This document shows positions 52,943-64,000 of a DNA stretch of 64,000 bases, in pieces (within the stretch, counting starts at the first letter, position 1; the number at the start of each line of letters is the position of its first letter). A program made the translations under genes and the position numbers. Origin of the DNA: Euleptes europaea (Eukaryota; Chordata; Lepidosauria; Squamata; Sphaerodactylidae); assembly GCF_029931775.1 (NCBI RefSeq), contig NC_079323.1:38582882-38646881 (forward strand), read 5' to 3'. The notes beneath the pieces were generated by a model. The model worked only from the letters and a program-made list of their open reading frames with translations. It ran no database searches and was not told the DNA's origin.

Positions 52943-53202
52943 CGTAAGAGTCCCTTGTCCTCCTCAGGATGTGCCAGCAGTGCAGCCAGTGGCAAAGGAG
53001 GGCCCTATATAATTATCCATGGAGATATGAAGACCACTGAAGAAGTGACCATCCTCATGTCCTATGCCAGCCTAGTTCAGTGGTTGGCATATCAGACTAG
53101 GATCTGGGAGAACCAGGTTCTAATCCATACACTTCCATAAAAGTTTGCTGGGGTCACCATAAATCAGTTGGGACTTGACGGTATGTACATATATATCTTA
53201 GG

Positions 53203-53524
53203 TTGGGTTGCCAACCTCCAGGTAGTAGCTGGAGATCTCCTACTATTACAACTGATCTCCAGCCGATACAGATCAGTTCACCTGACGAAAATAGCCACTT
53301 TGGCAGTTGGACTATATGTAGGGTTGCCAGGTCCCTCTTCGCAACTGGTGGGAGGTTTTGGGGCGGAGCCGAAGGAGGGTGGGGTTGAAGAGGGGAGGGA
53401 CTTCCATACCATAGAGTCCAATTGCCAAAGCAGCCATTTTCTCCAGGTGAACTGATCTCTATCGGCTGGAGATCAGTTGTAATAGCAGGAGATTCCAGCT
53501 AGAACCTGGGGGTTGGCAACCCTA
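53203..53524. mobile_element. Two type-B MITEs head to head
   Basis: 53203-53318 is a truncated copy (gggttgccaacctccaggta ..). 53319-53524 is a full copy in the other orientation (TAGGGTTGCCAGGTCCCTCT .. GGTTGGCAACCCTA). They sit between pieces of a tRNA-SINE. Confidence 0.75.
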
Positions 53525-53929
53525 CTTGGTGGGTGACCTTGGGCCAGCCACATACACTCACTCTGCCTAACCTACCTCACAGAGTTGTTGTAAGGAGAAA
53601 ACGAACGAGAGGAGAAGATGCAAGGCGTTCTTGGTCCCCAATGGAGAGAAAAATAGTATATAGATGTTATTGTTATTGATATTTATTACGGTCAATGACC
53701 AGCACAGGTAAACAGTATATAGATGAAGTAAATAAATATGCAATAAAGATCTCCATCTCATGCCCAGCTCAGCATTTGCTAAGGACAGTGACTAAGAATT
53801 TGAAATATGCTGTTGAGCTCTGCCACACAGGTCTAGTGCTTGGGAATTTGAGGAAATAAATCTTATCCAAACGTCACGATGTTCCTTAAAAAAAAATCAA
53901 ATCTGTGTTTCCATTCTGTTAAAATTCTC

Positions 53930-56343
<2,414 letters not shown>

Positions 56344-56990
56344 TGACAGTTGCATTCTTTGTCTTACGCTACACAGATGGGTGTTAATCATGCATTTCTC
56401 TAAGGGGAAAAATTCCCTAATGTCATTATCTTTTTCTCTTGTTTGCCTTGCCTCACTACCATGTTTTTCTAAGTGATTTGTTATCTTCTGTGAAGTATTT
56501 TAATTCCCCCCCCCAGTACTTAATAGAATATTTTGTGCTAATTCATGATTAAATTTGATCAGTTTGACAGGAATACACAAAAACCAAGAAGATGGCTGCT
56601 GTTGTCTAAATAATTGCTTTGGCATAAACAGCAAAATGTGATAATATGAAAAGTCTGTTTCCAAGGGCTAATGGTTTCTCCTGCGCTCAAGTGGGGCCAA
56701 TTTGTGCCCATAGTTGGGGAAGGAAAAAAAGGGAATCCATGCACCGATGTCTCCTTTCCTTCTGGGTTGAGTGCCATCTCTATTTGGCCTTATTCCACCT
56801 TTTGGGCCTGCATCACAGTTTGATGGTCATAGGATTTCCTGGTTGGGGAGGATACCCTTGGTCCACCTTGGGCTTTTAAAAAGAGGAGTGAGACTTGTGT
56901 TCATGTTGTTTTTACACTGCTTTATGTTACTGTTTGTTGTCACAACTGATGCTTTGCTTTGGGTAGGAACTCACCTGTGTCATGCTTAGG

Positions 56991-57408
56991 TAGGGTTGCC
57001 AACCTCCAGGTAGTAGCTGGACATCTCCTGCTGTGACAACTGATCTCCAGCCGATAGAGATCAGTTCACCTGGAGAAAACGGCTGCTTTGGCAATTGGAC
57101 TCTATGGCATTGAAGTCCCTCCCCAAACCCTGCCCTCCTCAGGCTCCACCTTGAAAACCTCCTGCCGGTTGCAAAGAAGGACCTGGCAGCCCTATGTTTA
57201 GGGTTGCCAACCTCCAGGTGGTGGCTGGCGATCTCCAGCTATTACAACTGATCTCCAGCCAACAGAGATCAGGTCACCTGGAGAAAATGGCCACTTTGGA
57301 AGGTGGACTCTCTGGCATTGAAGTCCCTCCCCTCCCCAAACCCTGCCCTCCTCAGGCTCCGCCCCCAAAAATCTCCAGATGTATCCCAACCTGGAGCTGG
57401 CTACTCTA
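56991..57408. mobile_element. Two type-B MITEs in tandem
   Basis: Copies at 56991-57194 (TAGGGTTGCCAACCTCCAGG .. CTGGCAGCCCTA) and 57199-57408 (TTAGGGTTGCCAACC .. gagctggctactcta), same orientation, four bases apart. The shared interior is gatctccagcc(g/a)a(t/c)aga and actctatggcattgaagtcc. Confidence 0.8.
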
Positions 57409-58087
57409 GTCATTCTTCTGTTGCCAGTTATTCCTCCAACACATGCAGCAGATAAACTGGGGTGGTGTGCAGGCTGCCCTGCAGCTGTTGGGTTCGGCAG
57501 ATTATGCCTACGTTTCTGCCACTGTACAACATAACGACTGGAAAGATGGTCATTGTGGCCTGCTTATTTGCACAGTTCTCTGTGTTGGCTCCCTTATTTC
57601 TTCTACCATTTCAAAAGTGGGCACCAAAATGTGATGTCATTTTAAGGACAAGTAGCCCTGTTCAACTAATGGCTTCCATCTGTGTATCCATTCCTACGCC
57701 CTTGTAAAATTTTGTGTTTGTAGAAAACTTTTTTGCTAACCTTCTGCCAGTGTTCACAAGCCTATTTCTAGCAAAACCTATAGGCAACCATAATTAGATG
57801 TTGGAACCTTAGCTTATTTAGACTTTAAACCGTCCTAATGGATCCTGTTAGGAGCCCCGTGGCGCAGAGTGGTAAGCTGCAGTACTGCAGTCCAAGCTCT
57901 GTTCACGACCTGAGTTCGATCCCAACGGAGGTTGGTTTCAGGTAGCCGGCTCAAGGTTGACTCAGCCTGCCATCCTTCTGAGGTCGGTAAAATGAGGACC
58001 CAGCTTGCTGGGGGTTAAGGGAAGATGGCTGGGGAAGGCACTGGCAAATCACCCTGTAAACAAAGTCTGCCTAGTAAAAGTCGGGAT

Positions 58088-60229
58088 TAGGGCTGTCGAT
58101 TCGGTTCGGCCCGAACCGAAAAACAGCCGAATTTCCCCTGATTCGGCGGTTTTTAGTTCGGGACGAACTGAACTCAAAAATGGCGGGAAAAGGGGGAGCC
58201 GAATTCAGCGAGTTCGGGAGTTCACGAATAAATTCGGCAAATTCAGGGCTCAGCAGCATAACCGTCAGTAAGCAGCATTCTCCCCCGGCCAATCAGTGGC
58301 CAAGCTGGGTCTTCTTCTGGCCAATCAGTCAGGATTGAGTACTGGAGGAATCAGCTGCTGTGCAGCCTGGCCAGGGAGAGAAAGAGAGAGAAATCTTCGT
58401 GGGGGGGGGGTGCGTGTGCACATTCGCTCCTTTCCGTGGCTGCAGGGGGCGCATTTTTGGGGGTAGAGACCCCAAACTCTCAGCAGAGCTTTAGACGAGC
58501 CTTCTTAAGAGACCCCACAATTTTTGTAAACATTGGGTCAGGGGGTCCCGAGATATGGGCTCCACCCCTTTTCCCTCCCCCTTTTTCCATTTCCATGGCT
58601 GCAGGGAGTGCTTTTTGGGGGGTGCAATTCCCAAACTTTCAGCATAGCTTCAGACAAGACTTCTTAAGAGACCCCACAAGTTTTGTAAAGATGGGTTCAG
58701 TGGGGGCAGAAATATGGGCTCCCACCTTTTCTCTTTCCGTGGCTGCAGGGGGCGCATTTTTGGGGGTGCAGCCCCCAAACATTCAGCATAGCTTCAGACG
58801 AGCCTTCTAAAGAGACCCCCCAAGTTTTGTAAACATTGGGTCAGGGGGTCCTGAGATATGGGCTCCATCCCTTTTCCCTCCCCCTTTTCCATTTCCGTGG
58901 CTGCAGGGGGTGCTTTTTTGGGGGTGCAGCCACCAAACTTTCAGCATAGCTTCAGATGAGCCTTCTTAAGAAACCTCCCAAGTTTTGTAAAGATGGGTTC
59001 AGTGGGGGCAGAAATATGGGCTCCCCCCTTTTCTCTTTCCGTGGCTGCAGGGGGCGCATTTTGGGGGTGCAGCCCCCAAACATTCAGCATAGCTTCAGAC
59101 GAGCCTTCTTAAGAGATCCCCCAAGTTTTGTAAACGTTGGGTCAGGGGGTCCCGAGATATGGGCTTTCCCTTTTTCCCTATTGGGATGAATGGATCACCC
59201 GATCCTGTATGCATCTCCAGAGCAGCAAATCCAAGGCAAAACCTCCCGTGCTTAAATAGAATCGTATTGGATTACCCAGTCCTCCCAGCCCCTCCTGATG
59301 GAACAGAAGACAGCCACAGTAAGACCCCTTTGGGGGCTTTAATCTATAATTTTTCTCCTGTGTGTGTGTGTGTGTGGGGGAAAGCAGAGTCTGTGTGTGT
59401 GTGGGGAGGGAGCAGTTTCTGTGGGTGGGTGGGGGGAAGCCAAAGGGGGCTTTCGCCCGTTCTGCCTGGGGTGTGTGTGCCCCCTTGAGTCTCTCTCTCC
59501 CTGGTTTGAGGGGGGGGCTTCAGTTGTGTGTCCTCAGGTTTTCCCTCATTCATAAGATCGGTTAGGTCTATTTTGATGCTTGCTCAAAACTGGTTTTCAA
59601 ATGGTGACTTAAAGAATGCATTTGCCTGGTCCCGACTCAAGTCTGATGCAAAAGGGGAAATTCCACCCCCTCCTGCTCATTATGCATAGCTAGCTGCCTC
59701 TGTCCCTTTCCATGGTTTGCAAACTCCCAGGTGTCAGGTGTTGCTTTGCATGGTTGCAAACGTGTTGCTTTGCATGGTTGTGTTGCTTTGCAGTTGTGTT
59801 GCTTTGCAAACTTCTTCGCACCTGCCCCGCCCTTGCTCCCCGCAGCTCAGCTGTTTGTCGGGGCTGGGAGCTTTGTGCGTGGGTGCTCAGAGCTGCACAT
59901 TAAGGGTGGGGGACCCCTTTCAGGGCCCATATCTCAGCCCCCCCTGACCCAATCTTTACAAAACTTGGGGGGTCTTGCAAGAAGGGTCCTTTGAAGCTCT
60001 GCTGAAAGTTTGGGACCTCTACCCCAAAAAATGCCCCCCCTGGAGCCGTGGAAAGGCGCAGTTGTGTTTTTAATGGCTTTATTCGGCCGAATTTTTTTCC
60101 CGAACTTTGAATTCGCGCCAGATTGCACGGACCCAAAACGGGGGAGTTCAGACTTCGGCATATCCCGAATCCAGAAGGGCCGAATTCGGCCAAATCCGAA
60201 CTATACCGAATTTTTTTTCAACAGCTCTA
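58088..60229. mobile_element. Non-autonomous hAT-type element, 2.14 kb, 8-bp TSD
   Basis: Ends TAGGGCTGTCGATTCGG and, reversed, TAGAGCTGTTGA; subterminal regions are full of ttcgg/ccgaa palindromes. An 8-bp duplication GTCGGGAT lies at 58080-58087 and 60230-60237. Inside: a tandem array (58432-59170), TG-rich DNA (59358-59500) and an inverted partial copy of the array unit (59924-60060). No transposase-like frame. Confidence 0.88.
58432..59170. repeat. Tandem array with alternating unit lengths inside the hAT element
   Basis: Five units start ttccgtggctgcaggggg (or close) at 58432, 58591, 58735, 58893 and 59037: spacing 159, 144, 158, 144. Odd units carry the linker ttttccctccccctttt and tcagggggtcc(c/t)gagata. 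Even units carry tcagtgggggcagaaatatg and a short linker. This is a two-unit higher-order repeat. Confidence 0.9.
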
Positions 60230-60330
60230 GTCGGGATGTGACGTCACCCCATGGGTCAGGAATGACCTGGTGCTTGCACAGGGGACCTTTACCTTTAATG
60301 GATCCTGTATGTGAATGCTGTACTTAATGT

Positions 60331-60511
60331 TGGGAAAAACCTGGGGATTTTGAGGTTGGAGCCTGAGGAGGGCAGGATTTGGAGAGGAGAGGGACTTCAA
60401 TGCCACAGAGTCCAACTGCCAAAGCGGCCATTTTCTCCAGGCAAAATGATCTCGGTCGCCTGGAGATTAGTTGTAATAGCAGAAGATCTCCAGTCACTAC
60501 CTGTAGGTTGT
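60331..60511. repeat. Type-B MITE, diverged ends
   Basis: gttgggaaaaacctggggat to cagtcactacctgtaggttg, with the family interior tgccacagagtccaactgcc. Terminal TAGGGTTGCC no longer recognisable. Confidence 0.65.
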
Positions 60512-61585
60512 TATAAATATATCAAGAAAGTGTAACAAGACACAGCTTGTATACAAAATACAATTATATACGAAATACAAAAGTACAAAAATACAAAATG
60601 TCCACGGAATATGATCCTTTTAGTTCACAGTGTGAACCTGGTAAAGGTGCCTGCAAGACTATCCACTTTGTTTGCTATGTAGCATTAATTCTTGGACATA
60701 AAGAGCTGCTGTAGAGTTCCCTTGACCTGTATCAAGAGTGTAGGAATACAGGGATCCGGTAATCTTCCTGTTTCGATGATTACCGGTAATCTTCCTCAGA
60801 ATAGGCTATATATTAAGGGAACATAGCATAAGGACTACTATGTAACATGTAGTCTGCCAAAGAAAAATTTTTAACACCAGAAGATTTTTAACACAAATTA
60901 TTTTATCATATTAAGTATATTTTAAACATTTTTAGATATAAAAAGTTCATTTGACAACAGTGTTATTGTATATTAGTATATATTTAAAAGATAATACTAA
61001 CACGTGGACTGCTCAGTGGCTAGTTAACACGTCAGAATGAGAGAAGTTCTCTAATACAATTTTGTGGAGGGACTAGAAATAGCATTGAAGTACAGTAACA
61101 GCTGAAGGTGCTTATTGGATGTTAATTACCAGTAGGGGTAAGTTAAAGGAATAATACCTAAATAAAACAAGATAAGTCCCAAGATGTATTTAATCCTTTG
61201 GGGTATTAAGACTGAAAAATATGGACAAACTTCGCTTCCTGCTGGAGGAGTAGTCTGTCAACATCAACCTGATTATATCTATGTTTTTCATACCTCCAAA
61301 TGACAAAAAAGTCATATCTCCAAATTTTACATCTCCAGTTAATTTTTCCAGCTCAACCCAAAACACCTACTTGTTTGTAGAACATTTCCTAGCAAAGTGT
61401 ATGTAGTGCGATGTATGTTTATATATTGCAATGGTCAGGCTGTTTTACCTAACTGTTGCACCATGGGTAGTGAGAATGTATCCAACATACTCCTGTGACT
61501 ACACATTGCAGGGAAGTATCAATAGTGGTGGGCTAACAGTCTTCCACAAGCTCATCTGCCATTACAGATCTCCTCAATGAGTAAC

Positions 61586-62056
61586 CTATGATAAGCTTTC
61601 AAGGATTCCCAGGGTTGTTGAGATAGACGATGAAAACCATTGATCTAAAGCATTCACTTCCCCAACAGATTCATGCCCAGTTGCCCAATTGCCTTCAATA
61701 CATTTTGTCAATTTGCTGCTCTGCAGTATTTCCACCTTGTCCATATATTTCTGAAATAAGGAATATCCATTTATTTCTACATCTGTGTTGTGATACAGAA
61801 TGAAACACATTCCATGAAGGACATCTATCATGCTTCTAGAGACATCTGGTAACCCTGAATGGAAGCCAAAATATCCACATTGGAAATGGCAACTGTCAAA
61901 ATACAGGCCTTCTTTCAACATCTTATGGATGGGCCACTTAGCTCTGTTCCTGGCATTATGAGTTAACAGGAATAGAGCTAAGTGGCCCATCCATAAGAGG
62001 TTATTTAAGTCCAGTATGTTTTGAGGGTTCACAATGCCTATCCAATAAATTATCAC
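61586..62056 (-). CDS. Unrecognised open reading frame, 156 codons
   Basis: I do not recognise it. The frame starts MIIYWIGIVNPQNILDLNNL and includes the peptide FDSCHFQCGYFGFHSGLPDV, and it is rich in Cys, His and aromatic residues. No signal peptide or motif that I can name. It lies inside a TAGLN3 intron on the opposite strand with a 32-base hairpin across it (61921-61998). Most likely a fragment of an unidentified mobile element or chance; a host exon is possible but unsupported. Confidence 0.2.
   Translation of the reverse strand: MIIYWIGIVNPQNILDLNNLLWMGHLALFLLTHNARNRAKWPIHKMLKEGLYFDSCHFQCGYFGFHSGLPDVSRSMIDVLHGMCFILYHNTDVEINGYSLFQKYMDKVEILQSSKLTKCIEGNWATGHESVGEVNALDQWFSSSISTTLGILESLS
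61921..61998. repeat. Hairpin, 25-bp perfect arms extended to 32
   Basis: tcttatggatgggccactta (61921) pairs exactly with taagtggcccatccataaga ending 61998. After one G-T wobble, gttcctg pairs with caggaat, leaving a 14-base loop. Confidence 0.9.
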
Positions 62057-62614
62057 ATTATAATTCAGAAAATCATAGCCAAACTGGACATGGTAGGGGA
62101 ATCCACATATTTATTCACGAGTCTATTTGTTCATGTATATAGTAGGGGTTGGTAGTGTATTTTTCAATTAAAATGGTGCCATCAGGTAAGGAACACTGAA
62201 CTCAGCCCCATTCCCCTCGTCCTTACGATCAGTGCAAACCTAAACAGAGTTAACTTTTCTAAGCCCATTGCCTTCAATGAACTTGGAAGGGTGTAACTCT
62301 GCTTAACATTGCACTGAATGTTTTAGTTTGAAGCATTTTTCTCCCAGCCTGTCTCCACCACCGTCAGTCAAGCTAGATGAAAAATGCCTAAAACAACAGA
62401 GTGCGAATAGCTAAGAAGGGACGGAGGAAAGGATTCGTTTTCTTCATCTTCATGCTCCATTTTCTGTTAAAAATAGACAGCAACCCTGCTTATACAGGAA
62501 TAGGCAGACACGTAAATAAATATAAACAGATATCTCCCTGCAACATTTACCTTGGTCATCAGGGAGTGGTAAAGGATAGAAATTGTACGTGGCCTTGTTC
62601 TGTAGTTTAGGAAG

Positions 62615-62731
62615 AATCCTTGTCCACCTTCCAAAGCAGCCATTTTCTCCAGGTGAACTGATCTCTGATGGCTGGAGATCAGCTATAAAAGCGGAAGATC
62701 TCCAGCCACTGCCTGGAGGTTTGCAATCCTA
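62615..62731. repeat. Type-B MITE fragment
   Basis: ccttccaaagcagccatttt, ctccaggtgaactgatctct and gatctccagccactgcctgg match half of the family. Confidence 0.72.
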
Positions 62732-62820
62732 TTCTTTGTGGCTGCTTTTTAAAGATAATGTGAGGATGTCCAAATGCAGATTCTCCTACTTAACTTGATG
62801 TGTGGCCATTTGGTTTGAAT

Positions 62821-63037
62821 GGGGCTATGGCTCAGTGGTAAAGTATCTGCTTCACCAAGTTCAGTCCCCAGCATCTGCAGTTAAAAGGATCAGGTAGTGA
62901 GTGATGTGAAAGGCCTCTGTTTAAGATGCTGGAGATATGCTGCCAATCAGAGCAGACAATACTACCCTCTGATAGACCAATAGTATTACTTAGTGTAAGG
63001 CAGCTGTATGGGTATGGTGAAATGCTGAACTGAGGGA
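62821..63037 (+). repeat. tRNA-derived SINE (type E)
   Basis: Head ggggctatggctcagtggta (A box intact), B box degenerate (ttcagtccccagc), then ggatcaggtagtgagtgatg and the tail gtaaggcagctgtatggg. Confidence 0.78.
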
Positions 63038-63770
63038 AGAAGGAATTGAGAATAAAACTGCTGATATCATACTGCCCTTGTACAAATCTATGGTGAGACC
63101 ACACGTGGAATACTGTGTACAATTCTTGTCACCACACCTAAAAAAGGATATTACAGAGATTGAGAAGGTGCAGAAAAGAGCAACCAAAATGATTAGAGGA
63201 CTAGAGCAACTGCCCTATGAGGAGCGGTTAAAACGCTTAGGGCTGTTTAGCTTGGAAAGAAGGCAGCTGAGGGGAGACATGATAGAGGTCTATAAAATTA
63301 TGCATGGTTTGGAGAGAGTGGACAGGGAGACGTTTTTCTCCCTCTCCCATAATACTAGAACACGGGGCCATCTGCTGAAGCTGGAGGGTGACAGATTAAA
63401 AACAGATCAAAGGAAGTATTTCTTCACACAATGCATAGTTAAATTGTGGAACTCCCTGCCCCAAAATGTGGTGATGGCTGCCAACTTGGAAGGCTTTAAG
63501 AGGGGAGTGGACATGTTCATGGAGGAAAGGGGTATTCATGGCTACTAGTTAAAATGGATACTAGTCATGATGCATACCTATTATCTCCAGGATCAGAGGA
63601 GCATGCCTATTATCTTAGGTGCTGTGGAACACAGGCAGGATGGTGCTGCTGCAGCCGTCTTGTTTGTGGGCTTCTTAGAGGCACCTGGTTGGCCACTGTG
63701 TGAACAGACTGCTGGACTTGATGGGCCTTGGTCTGATCCAGCAGGGCTTTTCTTATGTTCTTATGTTCTT
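63038..63770 (+). repeat. CR1 LINE 3' end
   Basis: One open frame (63078-63548) gives the ORF2 C-terminus: MVRPHVEYCVQFLSPHLKKD, IEKVQKRATKMIRGLEQLPY, RLKRLGLFSLERRQLRGDMI, WNSLPQNVVMAANLEGFKRG, all diagnostic of CR1. The 3' UTR ends in the 8-base microsatellite ttatgttcttatgttctt that CR1 uses in place of poly(A). 5'-truncated like almost all CR1 copies; low damage implies a fairly young insertion. Confidence 0.92.
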
Positions 63771-63774
63771 AACA

Positions 63775-63868
63775 GAAAAGAGCAAGAGTCCAGTAGCACC
63801 TTAAAGACTTACAAAATATCTGGCAGGGTATGAGCTTTGGTGAGCCACAGCTTACTTCTTCAGATACC
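63775..63868 (+). repeat. Type-G dispersed repeat, single arm
   Basis: gaaaagagcaagagtccagt, agcaccttaaagacttac and gccacagcttacttcttcag match one arm of the inverted dimer at 36567. It abuts the CR1 tail directly. Confidence 0.75.
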
Positions 63869-64000
63869 CGAGGAAAGAATAAACATTCAGGGTATTTTGT
63901 ATTTCAGTTGGTATTCTTTCTTGTTTGGTTTTCTGAAAACAAGTCTGCAGCATCTTTCATTTTCAAAATACTCTACTGGTACAATCCTATTTGGACAATC

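Larger units (their letters stand above)
48350..53929. other. ABHD10-TAGLN3 intergenic region
   Basis: 48350-50100 and 50350-52300 show no gene or element I recognise. Repeats: CR1 fragment (50104-50310), family-A copy split by a MITE (52307-52942), SINE-F remains (53054-53190, 53525-53660) and type-B MITEs (53203-53524). Short open frames here lack any family match. Confidence 0.7.
57849..60295 (+). repeat. tRNA-derived SINE (type C), 13-bp TSD, split by an hAT insertion
   Basis: SINE parts 57849-58087 (ggagccccgtggcgcagagt, B box gagttcgatcccaac) and 60230-60295 (gtcgggatgtgacgtcaccc .. ggggacctttaccttt). The outer flanks carry TAATGGATCCTGT at 57836-57848 and 60296-60308. Removing 58088-60229 plus one TSD gives a standard SINE-C. 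Confidence 0.92.

Noticed and set aside
52568-53140. 190-codon plus-strand frame
   Set aside because: It spans a MITE and the family-A repeat; the apparent protein is translated repeat.
58432-59170. CRISPR-like or other direct-repeat array
   Set aside because: Units are long, adjoining and alternate in length inside an hAT element in a vertebrate intron.
63078-63548. 156-codon frame as a host gene
   Set aside because: It is a CR1 ORF2 C-terminus with the CR1 3' UTR and octamer tail.

Overview
This window is vertebrate nuclear DNA, most likely from a squamate reptile and probably a gecko. Split exons with consensus GT-AG borders match three amniote genes in the order and orientation known from human 3q13: the 3' part of PHLDB2, all of ABHD10, and the 5' coding part of TAGLN3, all on the + strand. 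The repeats point to squamates: tRNA-derived SINEs of Sauria type, 5S-rRNA-derived SINEs, Bov-B/RTE and CR1 LINE ends, and many hAT-type transposons and MITEs. The gecko call rests on my memory of which short repeats are common in gecko assemblies and is only moderately secure.

Layout. Positions 161-30769 hold thirteen PHLDB2 exons (578 codons plus stop: coiled coils, a serine-rich linker, a C-terminal PH domain). A 3' UTR follows that may run to a poly(A) signal near 33913. Positions 33930-37500 are intergenic and repeat-rich. A CpG-rich promoter with two NRF1-type sites (about 37500-37900) leads into the five coding exons of ABHD10 (37777-47441), with poly(A) signals at 47776 and 47954. Positions 48350-53930 are intergenic. 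TAGLN3 coding starts at 54835; only its first two coding exons lie inside the window and the rest of the gene is past 64000.

The three genes do not form a pathway. PHLDB2 (LL5beta) is a PIP3-binding cortical scaffold for microtubule ends, ABHD10 is a mitochondrial serine hydrolase/depalmitoylase, and TAGLN3 is a neuronal calponin-homology protein. Their adjacency is conserved synteny. Splice phases agree at every junction and I see no disabling change in any of them.

The most informative non-genic content is a layered set of insertions with readable target-site duplications (TSDs). These include a SINE with a 13-bp TSD split by a 2.1-kb hAT-type element that carries an alternating-period tandem array; an inverted-dimer repeat with a 13-bp TSD; a 1.8-kb hAT with a perfect 8-bp TSD and a transposase remnant; and 5S-derived SINEs whose 3' tail matches the local Bov-B LINE tail. 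Two small candidate alternative exons in a PHLDB2 intron keep the reading frame. I recognised no LTR or virus-derived element, no CRISPR and no functional RNA gene. I found nothing that amounts to a new biological system; the best leads are listed in the findings.
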